Origin: Anthropogastromicrobium aceti
GTDB taxonomy: Bacteria > Bacillota > Clostridia > Lachnospirales > Lachnospiraceae
Direction: 5' to 3' (one strand)
Assembly: GCF_025567095.1 (NCBI RefSeq)
Contig: NZ_JAOQJH010000007.1
Length of the DNA stretch: 64,000 nt
Both the position numbers and the translations under genes were made by a program. A model generated the notes under the pieces. That model did not search any database and was not told the DNA's origin. It saw only the letters and a list, made by a program, of their open reading frames with translations. Shown piece by piece: positions 8,825 to 16,661 of the stretch (the stretch's first letter is position 1; each line of letters begins with the position of its first letter).

Positions 8825-9280
8825 ATGCCCAATTTTATGGATGAGCCAACGGCAGGTCTAGACCCGAAAGAGCGTATCCGTATTCGCAACTATATCAGCA
8901 GCATTTCCGAGAATAAGATAGTGCTGATCGCAACGCATGTAGTCAGCGATGTGGAATGTATCGCAAAGGAAATCTTGTTTCTGCGAGGCGGAAAATTGTT
9001 GGAGAAAGAGACACCGGAAAAGTTGGTGGAACAAATGGATGGGCTTGTTTGGGAAGTAATTATTCGGTCAGATCAATTAAGTCAGCTGGAACAGGTGCTT
9101 CTTGTCAGCAATGTGAATATCGCAAAGGAAGGTCTTCTGGTGCGCGTAATCGCAGAAAGTGAGCAGATGAAGGAACAACAGCTTCAATTTGGATGGGGTA
9201 CGCAAAAGGTGGTTGTCCCAACACTGGAAGATGTATATTTATATCGAATGGAAGCAGATAATAAGCTTTATAAAAATTGA
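8825..9280 (+). pseudogene. 3' half of an ABC transporter ATP-binding gene
   Basis: The frame begins abruptly at the Walker B/D-loop (FMDEPTAGLDP), continues with the switch histidine (IATHVVSD) and runs through a normal C-terminal tail of an ABC-2 type exporter ATPase. Walker A and the LSGGQ signature, which should lie about 150 residues earlier, are missing. The first residues M-P-N read from an accidental start. The simplest reading is that integration of the element to the left removed or displaced the 5' half. No permease gene follows in the same direction, so the transporter is dead at this locus. Confidence 0.8.
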
Positions 9281-9391
9281 AAATATAGAAAAAAATAACA
9301 GACCGATTCATTTTGACCTGATATTTTTTACAGAACTTTAAATGCAAAATGCATCTGCGATTTCTGTAGTAACGCATCTATGGACCAGATT

Positions 9392-9799
9392 TTATACCCA
9401 CCCAGAAGTCTTCTTCTTAAAGTTTTCCAATATACTTTCCAGTCGATCAATTTCTTCCTTCTCTGGATTTTTTGTAAATTCAGATTTTACCAAAGATATC
9501 AAGAGTGAGTTATCCGTAAAAAGCTCACGGAAAGACTGGTACTCCTGTTGGAAAATATCTTGAAGAACAAGATGAGCTGTTTTGGTTGGTTTGAAGGTTC
9601 TGGCGATAGAGGTTCCCCGATAGACGATTCCGGCGACCTCGACCATTTCAAGTTTCGATAGCTTGCGAATAATTGGCTTGATCATGTTGATCGTGTAGTC
9701 TGGATTCATAGCAACAATATCTGAAATTGTCATTGGCTGTTCGGAACGAAGCAGCAACGACAAAACGTCTAATTCCTTTTGTGGCATTTTAATTGGCAT
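9392..9799 (-). CDS. BlaI/MecI-like winged-helix regulator
   Basis: A 135-residue protein with an N-terminal winged helix-turn-helix (about residues 5-70; L-S-L-L-L-R-S-E-Q-P-M-T-I-S-D-I pattern) and a short helical C-terminal part that could dimerise, as in the BlaI/MecI/CopY group. I chose the ATG whose complement is at 9797-9799 because AAGGAGG lies six to seven bases upstream; a longer reading to 9838 has no such site. It is divergent from an ABC exporter across about 290 bases that hold a consensus promoter and repeated AAGTTACG motifs, so it probably represses that exporter and itself. No sensor protease gene (BlaR/MecR) is nearby, so the trigger is unknown. The family call is moderate. 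Confidence 0.6.
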   Translation of the reverse strand: MPIKMPQKELDVLSLLLRSEQPMTISDIVAMNPDYTINMIKPIIRKLSKLEMVEVAGIVYRGTSIARTFKPTKTAHLVLQDIFQQEYQSFRELFTDNSLLISLVKSEFTKNPEKEEIDRLESILENFKKKTSGWV

Positions 9800-9997
9800 A
9801 AAAGACCTCCTTAAGACAAATAAAAATCCTAAAATCAAGAATTCAAGAATGCTTGATAAATAATGGTATCTGTATTTTAACGCAAAAATAGGCGTATGTC
9901 AAAAGCAATATTAAAAAATGGAAAAGTTACGGGTGTATTTTTCAATTTTTAAGTTACGAAATAGATGCATAGAAAATGTATAAAAGATACGAAGTTA

Positions 9998-10026
9998 TTG
10001 ACAAAACTTACTGGCAACAATATAAT
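9998..10026 (+). promoter_or_regulatory. consensus promoter for the ABC exporter
   Basis: TTGACA at 9998-10003 and TATAAT at 10021-10026 with a 17-base spacer, a perfect vegetative sigma promoter. It faces the exporter gene. Two AAGTTACG motifs lie 30-80 bases upstream and are candidate operator sites for the divergent regulator. Such a perfect promoter normally needs a repressor. Confidence 0.85.
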
Positions 10027-10092
10027 AATTTTAAAATAAAAGACATGTGAGATGACATGTTGAGGTGTAAGGAGAAGGAGACAAGGAAGCAC

Positions 10093-11805
10093 ATGAAAAA
10101 GAACACGAAAAATAAAATCTCTCAAATCGACAAGATTCTAATGAGCAACAAAAAGCAAAATATCATAACTGCCTTTTCGATGATTTTATTGGCGATATTT
10201 GCACCATTAAAATCTTTTGTCGCGCAGTGGTTGATTGATTCTCCTTCCATTAAAGCAATCTTTGTCTCCGTTTTGATTGGTGCGGCGGTGGTTGCCATGA
10301 GTCATATCTGCGAGTATATTGTCAGAAACACGTTTAATCGGATGGCAACACGTTCTGTATCTGAAATACGTGGTGTTTTGTGCGAGAATTTAAAGAATAT
10401 GTCGTTAAGCCAGATTCATGTGCTGCCGATGGAAGACTGGCAGTCTGCATATACAAATGACTTAAAGATTGTATGTGATGATTATTATTTTGGCCTTTTT
10501 AATATGGCAATGTGGGGGAGCATGGGACTTGTAGCAGTCGTATATATGGCTGTGATTTCACCGGCATTATTGATCGTGTCTTTGGTTATGGTTTGCTTTC
10601 CTTTTATTGGTCCAAGGTTATTTGCAGATAAGCTTAGAAAAACAAAAAGTGAGTATGCAAAGTCATACAATACGGTTTGCTCAAAAATCAATGAAATGCT
10701 GCATGGTACAGAGACCTTGCTCACATGTGGAAAGCATAGCTTTTTATTTCAAAAGATGCAGAGGGTTTCCGATGACAATATGCAAAAAGATTTTGACATG
10801 AAGCAAACGGAAACGGTAGCGACAATTATTACGTCACTGATCACATGGATACCAGGCTTTGTAATTATGGTTGCAGGTGCAATGCTTGTTGTTCAGGGAA
10901 AATTGACGGTAAGCTATCTGATCACAGCAAATGGTCTTTTAAATTTTATTATTTCTCCATTTCGGCAAACCGCAAATTCCTATCAGTCTGTTAAGTCTGC
11001 AAGAGCCTTAAAAGATCGTATTGATGAGTTGCTTGCCCAGAAAACTTCAAATCAGATGGAAAAGAAAAATATCGAAATAACTTCGATAGATATAAAGAAG
11101 CTTTCTTTTGGCTACGGGGAGTCTGATGTTTTAAAAGACGTAAATTTAACCATTAAAAAAGGCGAGAAAGTTGCGATTGTTGGTGCCAGTGGAAGTGGTA
11201 AGAGCACAATTATGAAGCTGATCGGACGTTTTTATTTAAATTACCGAGGTAGGATTTCGATAAACAACGAAGATCTAAAAACATTAAGTGACGCAACATT
11301 TTACTCAAGTGTTGGGTATATACCACAGGAGCCATTTATTTTTGCGGATACCGTGCGAAATAATATCTGTCTTGGCAGAAACTGTTCGGATGAGGAAGTA
11401 TGGTCTGCAATCGAAAAGGTTGGGTTGACCGAACTTGTAAGTTCTTTGCCAGATGGAATTAACACAGAGTTGGCAGAGGGCGGTGGAAATATTTCTGGAG
11501 GACAAAAGAAACGAATAGCAGTTGCGCGGGCGCTTATTCGTGATTGTGATACGCTTCTGATTGATGAGATGACATCCTCTCTTGATATTGAGACAACCGA
11601 TGAGATGGTAAAGCTTATATTGTCGCTGTCATGTACCGTAATTATGATTACACATGATATATTTGATTCGTATATGGATGGATTTTCTGCAATTTATTAC
11701 ATAGAAAATGGTGGAATTGCAGAGAGTGGTACCTATCAGAGATTGCTAGAACAAAATGGAAATTTTGCGAAGATGCAAGCAATGATGAAAATAACCAATA
11801 AATAG
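10093..11805 (+). CDS. ABC exporter, fused membrane and ATPase domains
   Basis: A 570-residue half-transporter: six predicted membrane helices in about residues 15-300 and a nucleotide-binding domain from about 330. Walker A is GASGSGKST, the signature is ISGGQ (Ile for the usual Leu) and Walker B with D-loop is LLIDEMTSSLD, where the usual Ala after Glu is Met; the catalytic Glu is kept. It should act as a homodimer, exporting a peptide, lipid or drug; there is no N-terminal peptidase domain. The ATG at 10093 follows AAGGAAGCAC; an upstream ATG at 10057 has a poorer site. A consensus promoter drives it and a BlaI-like regulator is divergent, which suggests inducible export in response to a toxic compound. 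The substrate cannot be read from sequence. Confidence 0.85.
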   Translation: MKKNTKNKISQIDKILMSNKKQNIITAFSMILLAIFAPLKSFVAQWLIDSPSIKAIFVSVLIGAAVVAMSHICEYIVRNTFNRMATRSVSEIRGVLCENLKNMSLSQIHVLPMEDWQSAYTNDLKIVCDDYYFGLFNMAMWGSMGLVAVVYMAVISPALLIVSLVMVCFPFIGPRLFADKLRKTKSEYAKSYNTVCSKINEMLHGTETLLTCGKHSFLFQKMQRVSDDNMQKDFDMKQTETVATIITSLITWIPGFVIMVAGAMLVVQGKLTVSYLITANGLLNFIISPFRQTANSYQSVKSARALKDRIDELLAQKTSNQMEKKNIEITSIDIKKLSFGYGESDVLKDVNLTIKKGEKVAIVGASGSGKSTIMKLIGRFYLNYRGRISINNEDLKTLSDATFYSSVGYIPQEPFIFADTVRNNICLGRNCSDEEVWSAIEKVGLTELVSSLPDGINTELAEGGGNISGGQKKRIAVARALIRDCDTLLIDEMTSSLDIETTDEMVKLILSLSCTVIMITHDIFDSYMDGFSAIYYIENGGIAESGTYQRLLEQNGNFAKMQAMMKITNK

Positions 11806-11858
11806 AGGAGAATAGATAAGATCAAGGTCTTGTACCATTAAAAATGGCAAACAATTCT

Positions 11859-11887
11859 TTGACGGACACGAGAAAGAGTGCTATACT
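11859..11887 (+). promoter_or_regulatory. promoter for the YolD / polymerase Y genes
   Basis: TTGACG at 11859-11864 and TATACT at 11882-11887 with 17 bases between. It lies inside what would be the N-terminal part of a longer reading of the next gene (from 11844), which argues that the real start is downstream, at the TTG at 11922. I saw no clear LexA-type box here. Confidence 0.75.
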
Positions 11888-11921
11888 TTGGACATCAATG
11901 CAAAGACTGGAGGCAAAGCTA

Positions 11922-12188
11922 TTGATTTCAAGTAACGATCAAATGAATCAAGTAGAAAAAAATCAAGTGGATCAACGTGCCAGCAGATATGCCAGCCAAT
12001 ATGCTGATATCATAGATCTTCCACATCATGTCTCGAAGCGTCACCCACAGATGGCGCTGTCGGATCGTGCTGCACAGTTTGGCGCATATGCTGCACTTAG
12101 AGGGTATGATGAAGCAGTAACAGAAACGGTGAAAAAATCAATACAGCAAACAGAAGCATATATTGAAATGGAGCAGTATAATGACTAA
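11922..12188 (+). CDS. YolD-like protein upstream of a Y-family polymerase
   Basis: An 88-residue protein whose core reads YADIIDLPHHVSKRHPQM and then A-L-S-D-R-A-A-Q-F, a pattern I associate with small YolD-like proteins encoded just before UmuC/DinB-type polymerases in Firmicutes. I chose the TTG start at 11922 because GGAGG lies eight bases before it and the promoter at 11859-11887 would not transcribe the earlier ATG at 11844. The stop overlaps the polymerase start by 8 bases, so the two are translated together. YolD-type partners are thought to assist or regulate the polymerase, a UmuD-like role; that is family knowledge, not visible here. Confidence 0.75.
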   Translation: MISSNDQMNQVEKNQVDQRASRYASQYADIIDLPHHVSKRHPQMALSDRAAQFGAYAALRGYDEAVTETVKKSIQQTEAYIEMEQYND

Positions 12189-13716
12189 AATGGCTGAAAA
12201 TAAAACATACCTTTGCATTGACTTAAAATCATTCTTCGCATCGGTTGAATGCGTTGAGCGTGGTCTTGACCCACTTTGCACAAATCTTGTTGTGGCAGAT
12301 GCCGCACTTACTGAAAAAACCATTTGCCTTGCAGTATCTCCGTCGTTGAAAAAGTACGGCATAGGAGGACGAGCAAGGCTTTTTGAGGTTGTGCAGATGT
12401 TAAAACAGGCAAATGCCAGAAGACGTTTCCAAGCGCCAAAAAGATTATTTGAAGGATCTTCAAGCAATGCAAAAGAGCTTGATTTGCACCCTGAGTATCA
12501 GATTGATTATATTATTGCACCGCCGCGTATGGCAAAATATATGGAGTACAGCACAAAAATTTATAATATTTATTTAAAATATGTGGCGCCTGAGGATATA
12601 CATGCGTACTCGATTGATGAGGTATTTGTCGATATCACGCAGTATCTGATTTTGACAGGGCTTAATGCTTATGAGTTTGCAGGTCAAATGATAAAAGATG
12701 TATTAAAGACAACAGGAATTACAGCTACTGCAGGGATCGGAACAAATCTTTATCTGGCTAAAATTGCAATGGATATAGAGGCAAAGCACATTAAGGCAGA
12801 TAGTGATGGCGTGAGAATTGCTATGCTTACAGAAAAAAGTTATAGACAAAAACTGTGGGATCATCGCCCACTCACAGATTTTTGGCGAATTGGTCCACAG
12901 ACGGCGAAAAAGCTTGAACAAAATGGAATGTTTACAATGGGAGATGTGGCAAGGTGTTCTGTTGGTAAAATTAATCAGTTCCATAATGAAGAATTGCTGT
13001 ACCGACTTTTTGGTATTAATGCAGAGCTTATAATTGATCATGCATGGGGCTGGGAGCCATGCACGATTGCGCATATTAAGGCGTATCGTCCACAGTCAAG
13101 CAGCATAGAGAATGGTCAGGTGCTTCATTGCCCATATACGGCAGAGAAAACGCGTTTGATTGTAAAAGAAATGACTGATCAGCTTTTGCTGCAGCTTGTA
13201 GATAAGGGTCTTGTCACTGATCAGATGGTTTTAACGATTGGCTATGATATTGAAAATTTAACAGATCCAAAACTCCGTGAGCAGTATCATGGTGATATTG
13301 TCACAGATAGGTATGGAAGAAAGATTCCAAAAAGCGCACATGGCAGTGTCAATATCGGACGATTTACATCGTCAGCAAAGTTAGCAACCGAGACAGTATT
13401 GAAGCTTTACGATACAATTATTGATCAAAATCTTCTTGTGAGACGTCTTAGTCTGACAGCAAATCATGTTGTGCCAGAGGGTTCAGAGCCAACTAGAAAA
13501 AAGCCTCAGCAGCTTGATTTATTTACAGATTATGAAGTATTAGAAAAAAAAGAACAGGAAGAAAAAGCCGCGCTAGATAAGGAAAAGAAAATGCAGCAGG
13601 CAATGCTGCAGATTAAAAAGAAATTTGGAAAAAATGCGATTTTAAAAGGAATGAATCTGCTTGACGGCGCAACTGCAAAGGAGAGAAATGAGCAGATTGG
13701 TGGTCATAAAGCGTAG
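12181..13716 (+). CDS. Y-family (UmuC/DinB-type) translesion DNA polymerase
   Basis: A 511-residue polymerase. The N-terminal palm has the first metal-binding motif (YLCIDLKSFFASVECV) and the second, AYSIDEVFVD, at about residues 140-150; a helix-hairpin-helix thumb (about 225-260) and a little-finger domain (about 330-430) follow. The C-terminal tail contains QQLDLF, a good match to the QLxLF beta-clamp motif. Enzymes of this type copy across damaged bases with low fidelity. I chose the ATG at 12181, overlapping the YolD-like stop and with GGAG upstream, over the ATG at 12163. Length and partner resemble the UvrX/YqjW group rather than the shorter DinB. Expression should follow the promoter at 11859. 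Confidence 0.9.
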   Translation: MTKMAENKTYLCIDLKSFFASVECVERGLDPLCTNLVVADAALTEKTICLAVSPSLKKYGIGGRARLFEVVQMLKQANARRRFQAPKRLFEGSSSNAKELDLHPEYQIDYIIAPPRMAKYMEYSTKIYNIYLKYVAPEDIHAYSIDEVFVDITQYLILTGLNAYEFAGQMIKDVLKTTGITATAGIGTNLYLAKIAMDIEAKHIKADSDGVRIAMLTEKSYRQKLWDHRPLTDFWRIGPQTAKKLEQNGMFTMGDVARCSVGKINQFHNEELLYRLFGINAELIIDHAWGWEPCTIAHIKAYRPQSSSIENGQVLHCPYTAEKTRLIVKEMTDQLLLQLVDKGLVTDQMVLTIGYDIENLTDPKLREQYHGDIVTDRYGRKIPKSAHGSVNIGRFTSSAKLATETVLKLYDTIIDQNLLVRRLSLTANHVVPEGSEPTRKKPQQLDLFTDYEVLEKKEQEEKAALDKEKKMQQAMLQIKKKFGKNAILKGMNLLDGATAKERNEQIGGHKA

Positions 13717-13765
13717 TCAGTAAAAAACGCATCATGAAAAATGAATTAGTGAAAGGAATAAATTT

Positions 13766-15553
13766 ATGAAGAAGGAACGCTGGCGTCTGTACGCAAAAAA
13801 GGCAGATTTTGCAGCCATCAGCAAAGCATACGGCATCAATCAGGTAACGGCAAGGATTATGAGAAACCGAGGTGTTGAGACAAAAGAGGAGATTGAAAGC
13901 TATTTAAAGGGAGATTTAGATTATCTAAGTGACCCTGCGCTTATGAAGGATGCAGATAAGGCCGCGTCTTTGCTTGAGGCTGCGATTGCAAACAACGAAC
14001 TGATTGCAATCTCAAGTGATTTTGATAATGATGGAATTTTCTCCGGTCTTTTGTTAAAAGAAGCTATTATAGAACTTGGCGGCCGCGCAGCAATCTTTAC
14101 GCCAAATCGAGTAATGGAAGGTTATGGTGTAAACAGTCGTATCGTTGAGGAAGCAAATGCAAATGGAGCAAGTGTACTTTTAACATGCGACAATGGAATA
14201 GCAGCATTTGAGGCAATCGATGAGGCAAAAAAACTTGGCATGACAGTTATTGTGACAGATCATCATGAGGTTCCATTCGAGGAGCATGATGGAAAAAAGA
14301 CATATTTTTTGCCGAAGGCTGATGCTATTGTTGATCCAAAGCAGGAAGACTGTGCATATCCATTTAAAAGTCTTTGTGGAACAGGTGTAGCCTACCAGCT
14401 TATGACACTGCTGTTTCGGAGAATGAAGCGCACAATGAGCCGTCAGGAGATTTTTTTACAATATACGGCGATTGCTACTGTGGCTGATGTTATGGAGCTT
14501 GTCGGTGAAAACCGTATTCTAGTCAGAAAAGGTCTTTCATATCTTAATCACACAAACCATATAGGTCTTCGTGCATTGATGGAGGTGTGTGGCATATCAC
14601 CAGAGCAGGTGCGTGCCTATCATATTGGATTTATCTTAGGACCATGTTTTAATGCAGCAGGACGACTAGACACGATTGTTCATGCATTGGCGCTTCTTGA
14701 ATCAAAGGAATATGATCAGGCACTTGCCTTAGCTGGTGAGCTGTGGGCAATGAATGAGGAGCGAAAGGAATTAACGCGAGTCGGAACAGAGCGCGCAGTA
14801 GAGCTTATTGAGCATGCAACGTGGAAGGATGAGCATGTATATCTTGTTTACATAAAAGATTGTCATGAGAGTGTGGCCGGCATAATTGCAGGACGTCTTC
14901 GTGAACGTTACTATCGTCCTGTGCTTGTCTTTACTGATGCATCAGAAGAAGGGCAGATTAAGGCTTCTGGCAGAAGTATTGATGATTATGATATGTTTAC
15001 AGAACTAAGTGCATTTAGGAACTTATTTCTTCGCTTTGGCGGTCATAAGATGGCAGCTGGTCTTACAATGGAAAAGAAAAATTTAGAGATTTTGCGAGAC
15101 GGTTTAAATGCGAGATGTACGCTTACACAAACGCAGCTTATGCCGCTTGTCATGATTGATGCTGCGATGCCGCTTGGTTATATCAGTGAAGAAGTCATTG
15201 CTGATCTTGAAAAGCTAGAGCCATTTGGACGAGCCAATGAAAAGCCATTGTTTGCCCAGCAGCATTTGTCTGTGCTTCGTCTCTCACGTATCGGAAAGAA
15301 TAGAAATGTTGTAAAAATGTCTGTTATGGGACCAGAAGGCATTATTATGGACGCGCTTTATTTTGGGGACACAGATGTGTTCTTTGATTTTCTTGAAGAG
15401 GAATATGGGCGTGACAATGTAGCGGCGGCTCTTAGGGGAATGCGCAATACAATTGATATTGGTGTGACGTATTATCCACAAATTAACGAATTTCAAGGGA
15501 AAAGAAGCCTTCAAATCGTGATACAAAACTATTGCAGAGTTTCGTTAAATTGA
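13766..15553 (+). CDS. recJ: single-stranded-DNA-specific exonuclease RecJ-type (DHH/DHHA1)
   Basis: A 595-residue DHH phosphoesterase. Motif I is SSDFDNDG (about residues 87-94), followed by TCDNGI and the DHH motif VTDHHEVP (about 165-172); a glycine-rich DHHA1 motif (RFGGHKMAAG) is near residue 425. A C-terminal OB-type region follows. RecJ degrades single-stranded DNA 5' to 3' in recombination and mismatch repair using Mn or Mg. It starts 49 bases after the polymerase Y gene with AAAGGA upstream, so it is probably in the same transcript and forms a repair unit with it. Clostridia often carry more than one RecJ-like gene, so this may be an accessory paralogue rather than the sole RecJ. Confidence 0.85.
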   Translation: MKKERWRLYAKKADFAAISKAYGINQVTARIMRNRGVETKEEIESYLKGDLDYLSDPALMKDADKAASLLEAAIANNELIAISSDFDNDGIFSGLLLKEAIIELGGRAAIFTPNRVMEGYGVNSRIVEEANANGASVLLTCDNGIAAFEAIDEAKKLGMTVIVTDHHEVPFEEHDGKKTYFLPKADAIVDPKQEDCAYPFKSLCGTGVAYQLMTLLFRRMKRTMSRQEIFLQYTAIATVADVMELVGENRILVRKGLSYLNHTNHIGLRALMEVCGISPEQVRAYHIGFILGPCFNAAGRLDTIVHALALLESKEYDQALALAGELWAMNEERKELTRVGTERAVELIEHATWKDEHVYLVYIKDCHESVAGIIAGRLRERYYRPVLVFTDASEEGQIKASGRSIDDYDMFTELSAFRNLFLRFGGHKMAAGLTMEKKNLEILRDGLNARCTLTQTQLMPLVMIDAAMPLGYISEEVIADLEKLEPFGRANEKPLFAQQHLSVLRLSRIGKNRNVVKMSVMGPEGIIMDALYFGDTDVFFDFLEEEYGRDNVAAALRGMRNTIDIGVTYYPQINEFQGKRSLQIVIQNYCRVSLN

Positions 15554-15580
15554 GTATAATTAAGAAATCACATGATACTA

Positions 15581-15732
15581 GGGTTAAAAGCTACAAAACC
15601 TGCTCGTGCTTGCACGATAAGATTTTGCAGCTTGGAACCCGCAAAAACATGAGGATGCAGCGATTTTCAAAGAAAATCAGCGAATCCGAATGTTTTTAGA
15701 ATTGCGAAAGATGCGAAGCATCGGAGCAATTC
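15581..15732 (+). repeat. three adjacent hairpin-forming inverted repeats
   Basis: The gap between the RecJ-type gene and the isomerase family gene folds into three hairpins: 15581-15640 (GGGTT/AACCC outer arms and about 20 imperfect bp inside), about 15641-15697 (tip GATTTTC-AAA-GAAAATC at 15662-15678), and 15699-15732 (GAATTGC/GCAATTC outer, GATGC/GCATC inner). None is followed by a clear T-tract. This could be a palindromic intergenic repeat family, a processing signal or a structured leader. I have no family name for it. Confidence 0.5.
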
Positions 15733-15773
15733 GTGAGTATCAAAAAAGTAGCGAAACGCGAAGGGAGAATTGT

Positions 15774-16610
15774 ATGAGAATCGGAATTCGTGCCCATGAT
15801 GTAAAGGCAGATACCTTTGAAGGGCTTGTAAAGGAAATACACAATGAGGGAATGCATTGCTGTCAGTTAGCAGTACCGAAGGCAGTTCATGAGTTTCCAA
15901 CAAAAAAGGAGGTTTTAACTCCTGGTATGGCATTGTACATGAAGGAAGTCTTTGCAGAGAACAAAGTAGATGTTGCAGTTCTTGGCTGCTACCAGAATCT
16001 GGCAACTCCTGATGAGGCTGCATTAAAGGATACTATCGACACTTACAAGAGACATATTGTATTTGCGAGTCTTCTTGGAGCAGGTGTAGTTGGAACAGAG
16101 ACAGGTGCATGTAATACCGAGTATCGCACAGAACCATTTTCATTTACTGAGGAAGCACTTGAGATTTTTATTAAGAATTTGCGTCCTGTTGTGGAATATG
16201 CAGAAAAACTTGGTGTAATTGTTGCAATTGAGCCAGTATGCCGACATATTGTAAACAATGCAAAGCGTGCAAGAAAGGTTCTTGATGCGATTGATTCTCC
16301 GAATCTTCAGATAATCTTTGATCCAGTGAATTTGCTTGATGAGTCCAATTATCAGGAGTATCCGGCAATTTTTAAAGAGTTTGTTGAGATTCTTGGACCA
16401 GATATTGCAACGATCCATGCAAAGGATTTCAAGATCGAAAATGGCAAGCTGTTAAGCTGCGCATGCGGAACAGGTCAGATGGACTATGAATTTTTGCTTC
16501 GCTATATCAAGGAGCATAAGCCGCATATTCACGTGCTGTTAGAGGATACAAATCCATCTAATGCACAGCAGGCAAGACAGTTTATGGAAGAAAAGTACGC
16601 AAGCTTATAA
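15774..16610 (+). CDS. sugar phosphate isomerase/epimerase family TIM barrel
   Basis: A 278-residue protein of the xylose-isomerase-like TIM-barrel family, which also contains endonuclease IV. Visible strand-end residues fit a metal site: Glu in VAIEPVCRH, Asp/Asn in IIFDPVNLLD, His-Ala-Lys-Asp in IHAKDFK, and Glu in VLLEDTNPSN. The ATG at 15774 has AAGGGAG eight bases upstream; the frame stays open to 15690 but runs into the hairpin region. It stands between RecJ and Rel genes with no sugar pathway genes nearby, so its substrate is unknown. I would not call it a nuclease. Confidence 0.75.
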   Translation: MRIGIRAHDVKADTFEGLVKEIHNEGMHCCQLAVPKAVHEFPTKKEVLTPGMALYMKEVFAENKVDVAVLGCYQNLATPDEAALKDTIDTYKRHIVFASLLGAGVVGTETGACNTEYRTEPFSFTEEALEIFIKNLRPVVEYAEKLGVIVAIEPVCRHIVNNAKRARKVLDAIDSPNLQIIFDPVNLLDESNYQEYPAIFKEFVEILGPDIATIHAKDFKIENGKLLSCACGTGQMDYEFLLRYIKEHKPHIHVLLEDTNPSNAQQARQFMEEKYASL

Positions 16611-16661
16611 TTTTCAACGAATAAATATGTTGAGTTGAAATGAGGAAAAGAGGTGTCTGAT

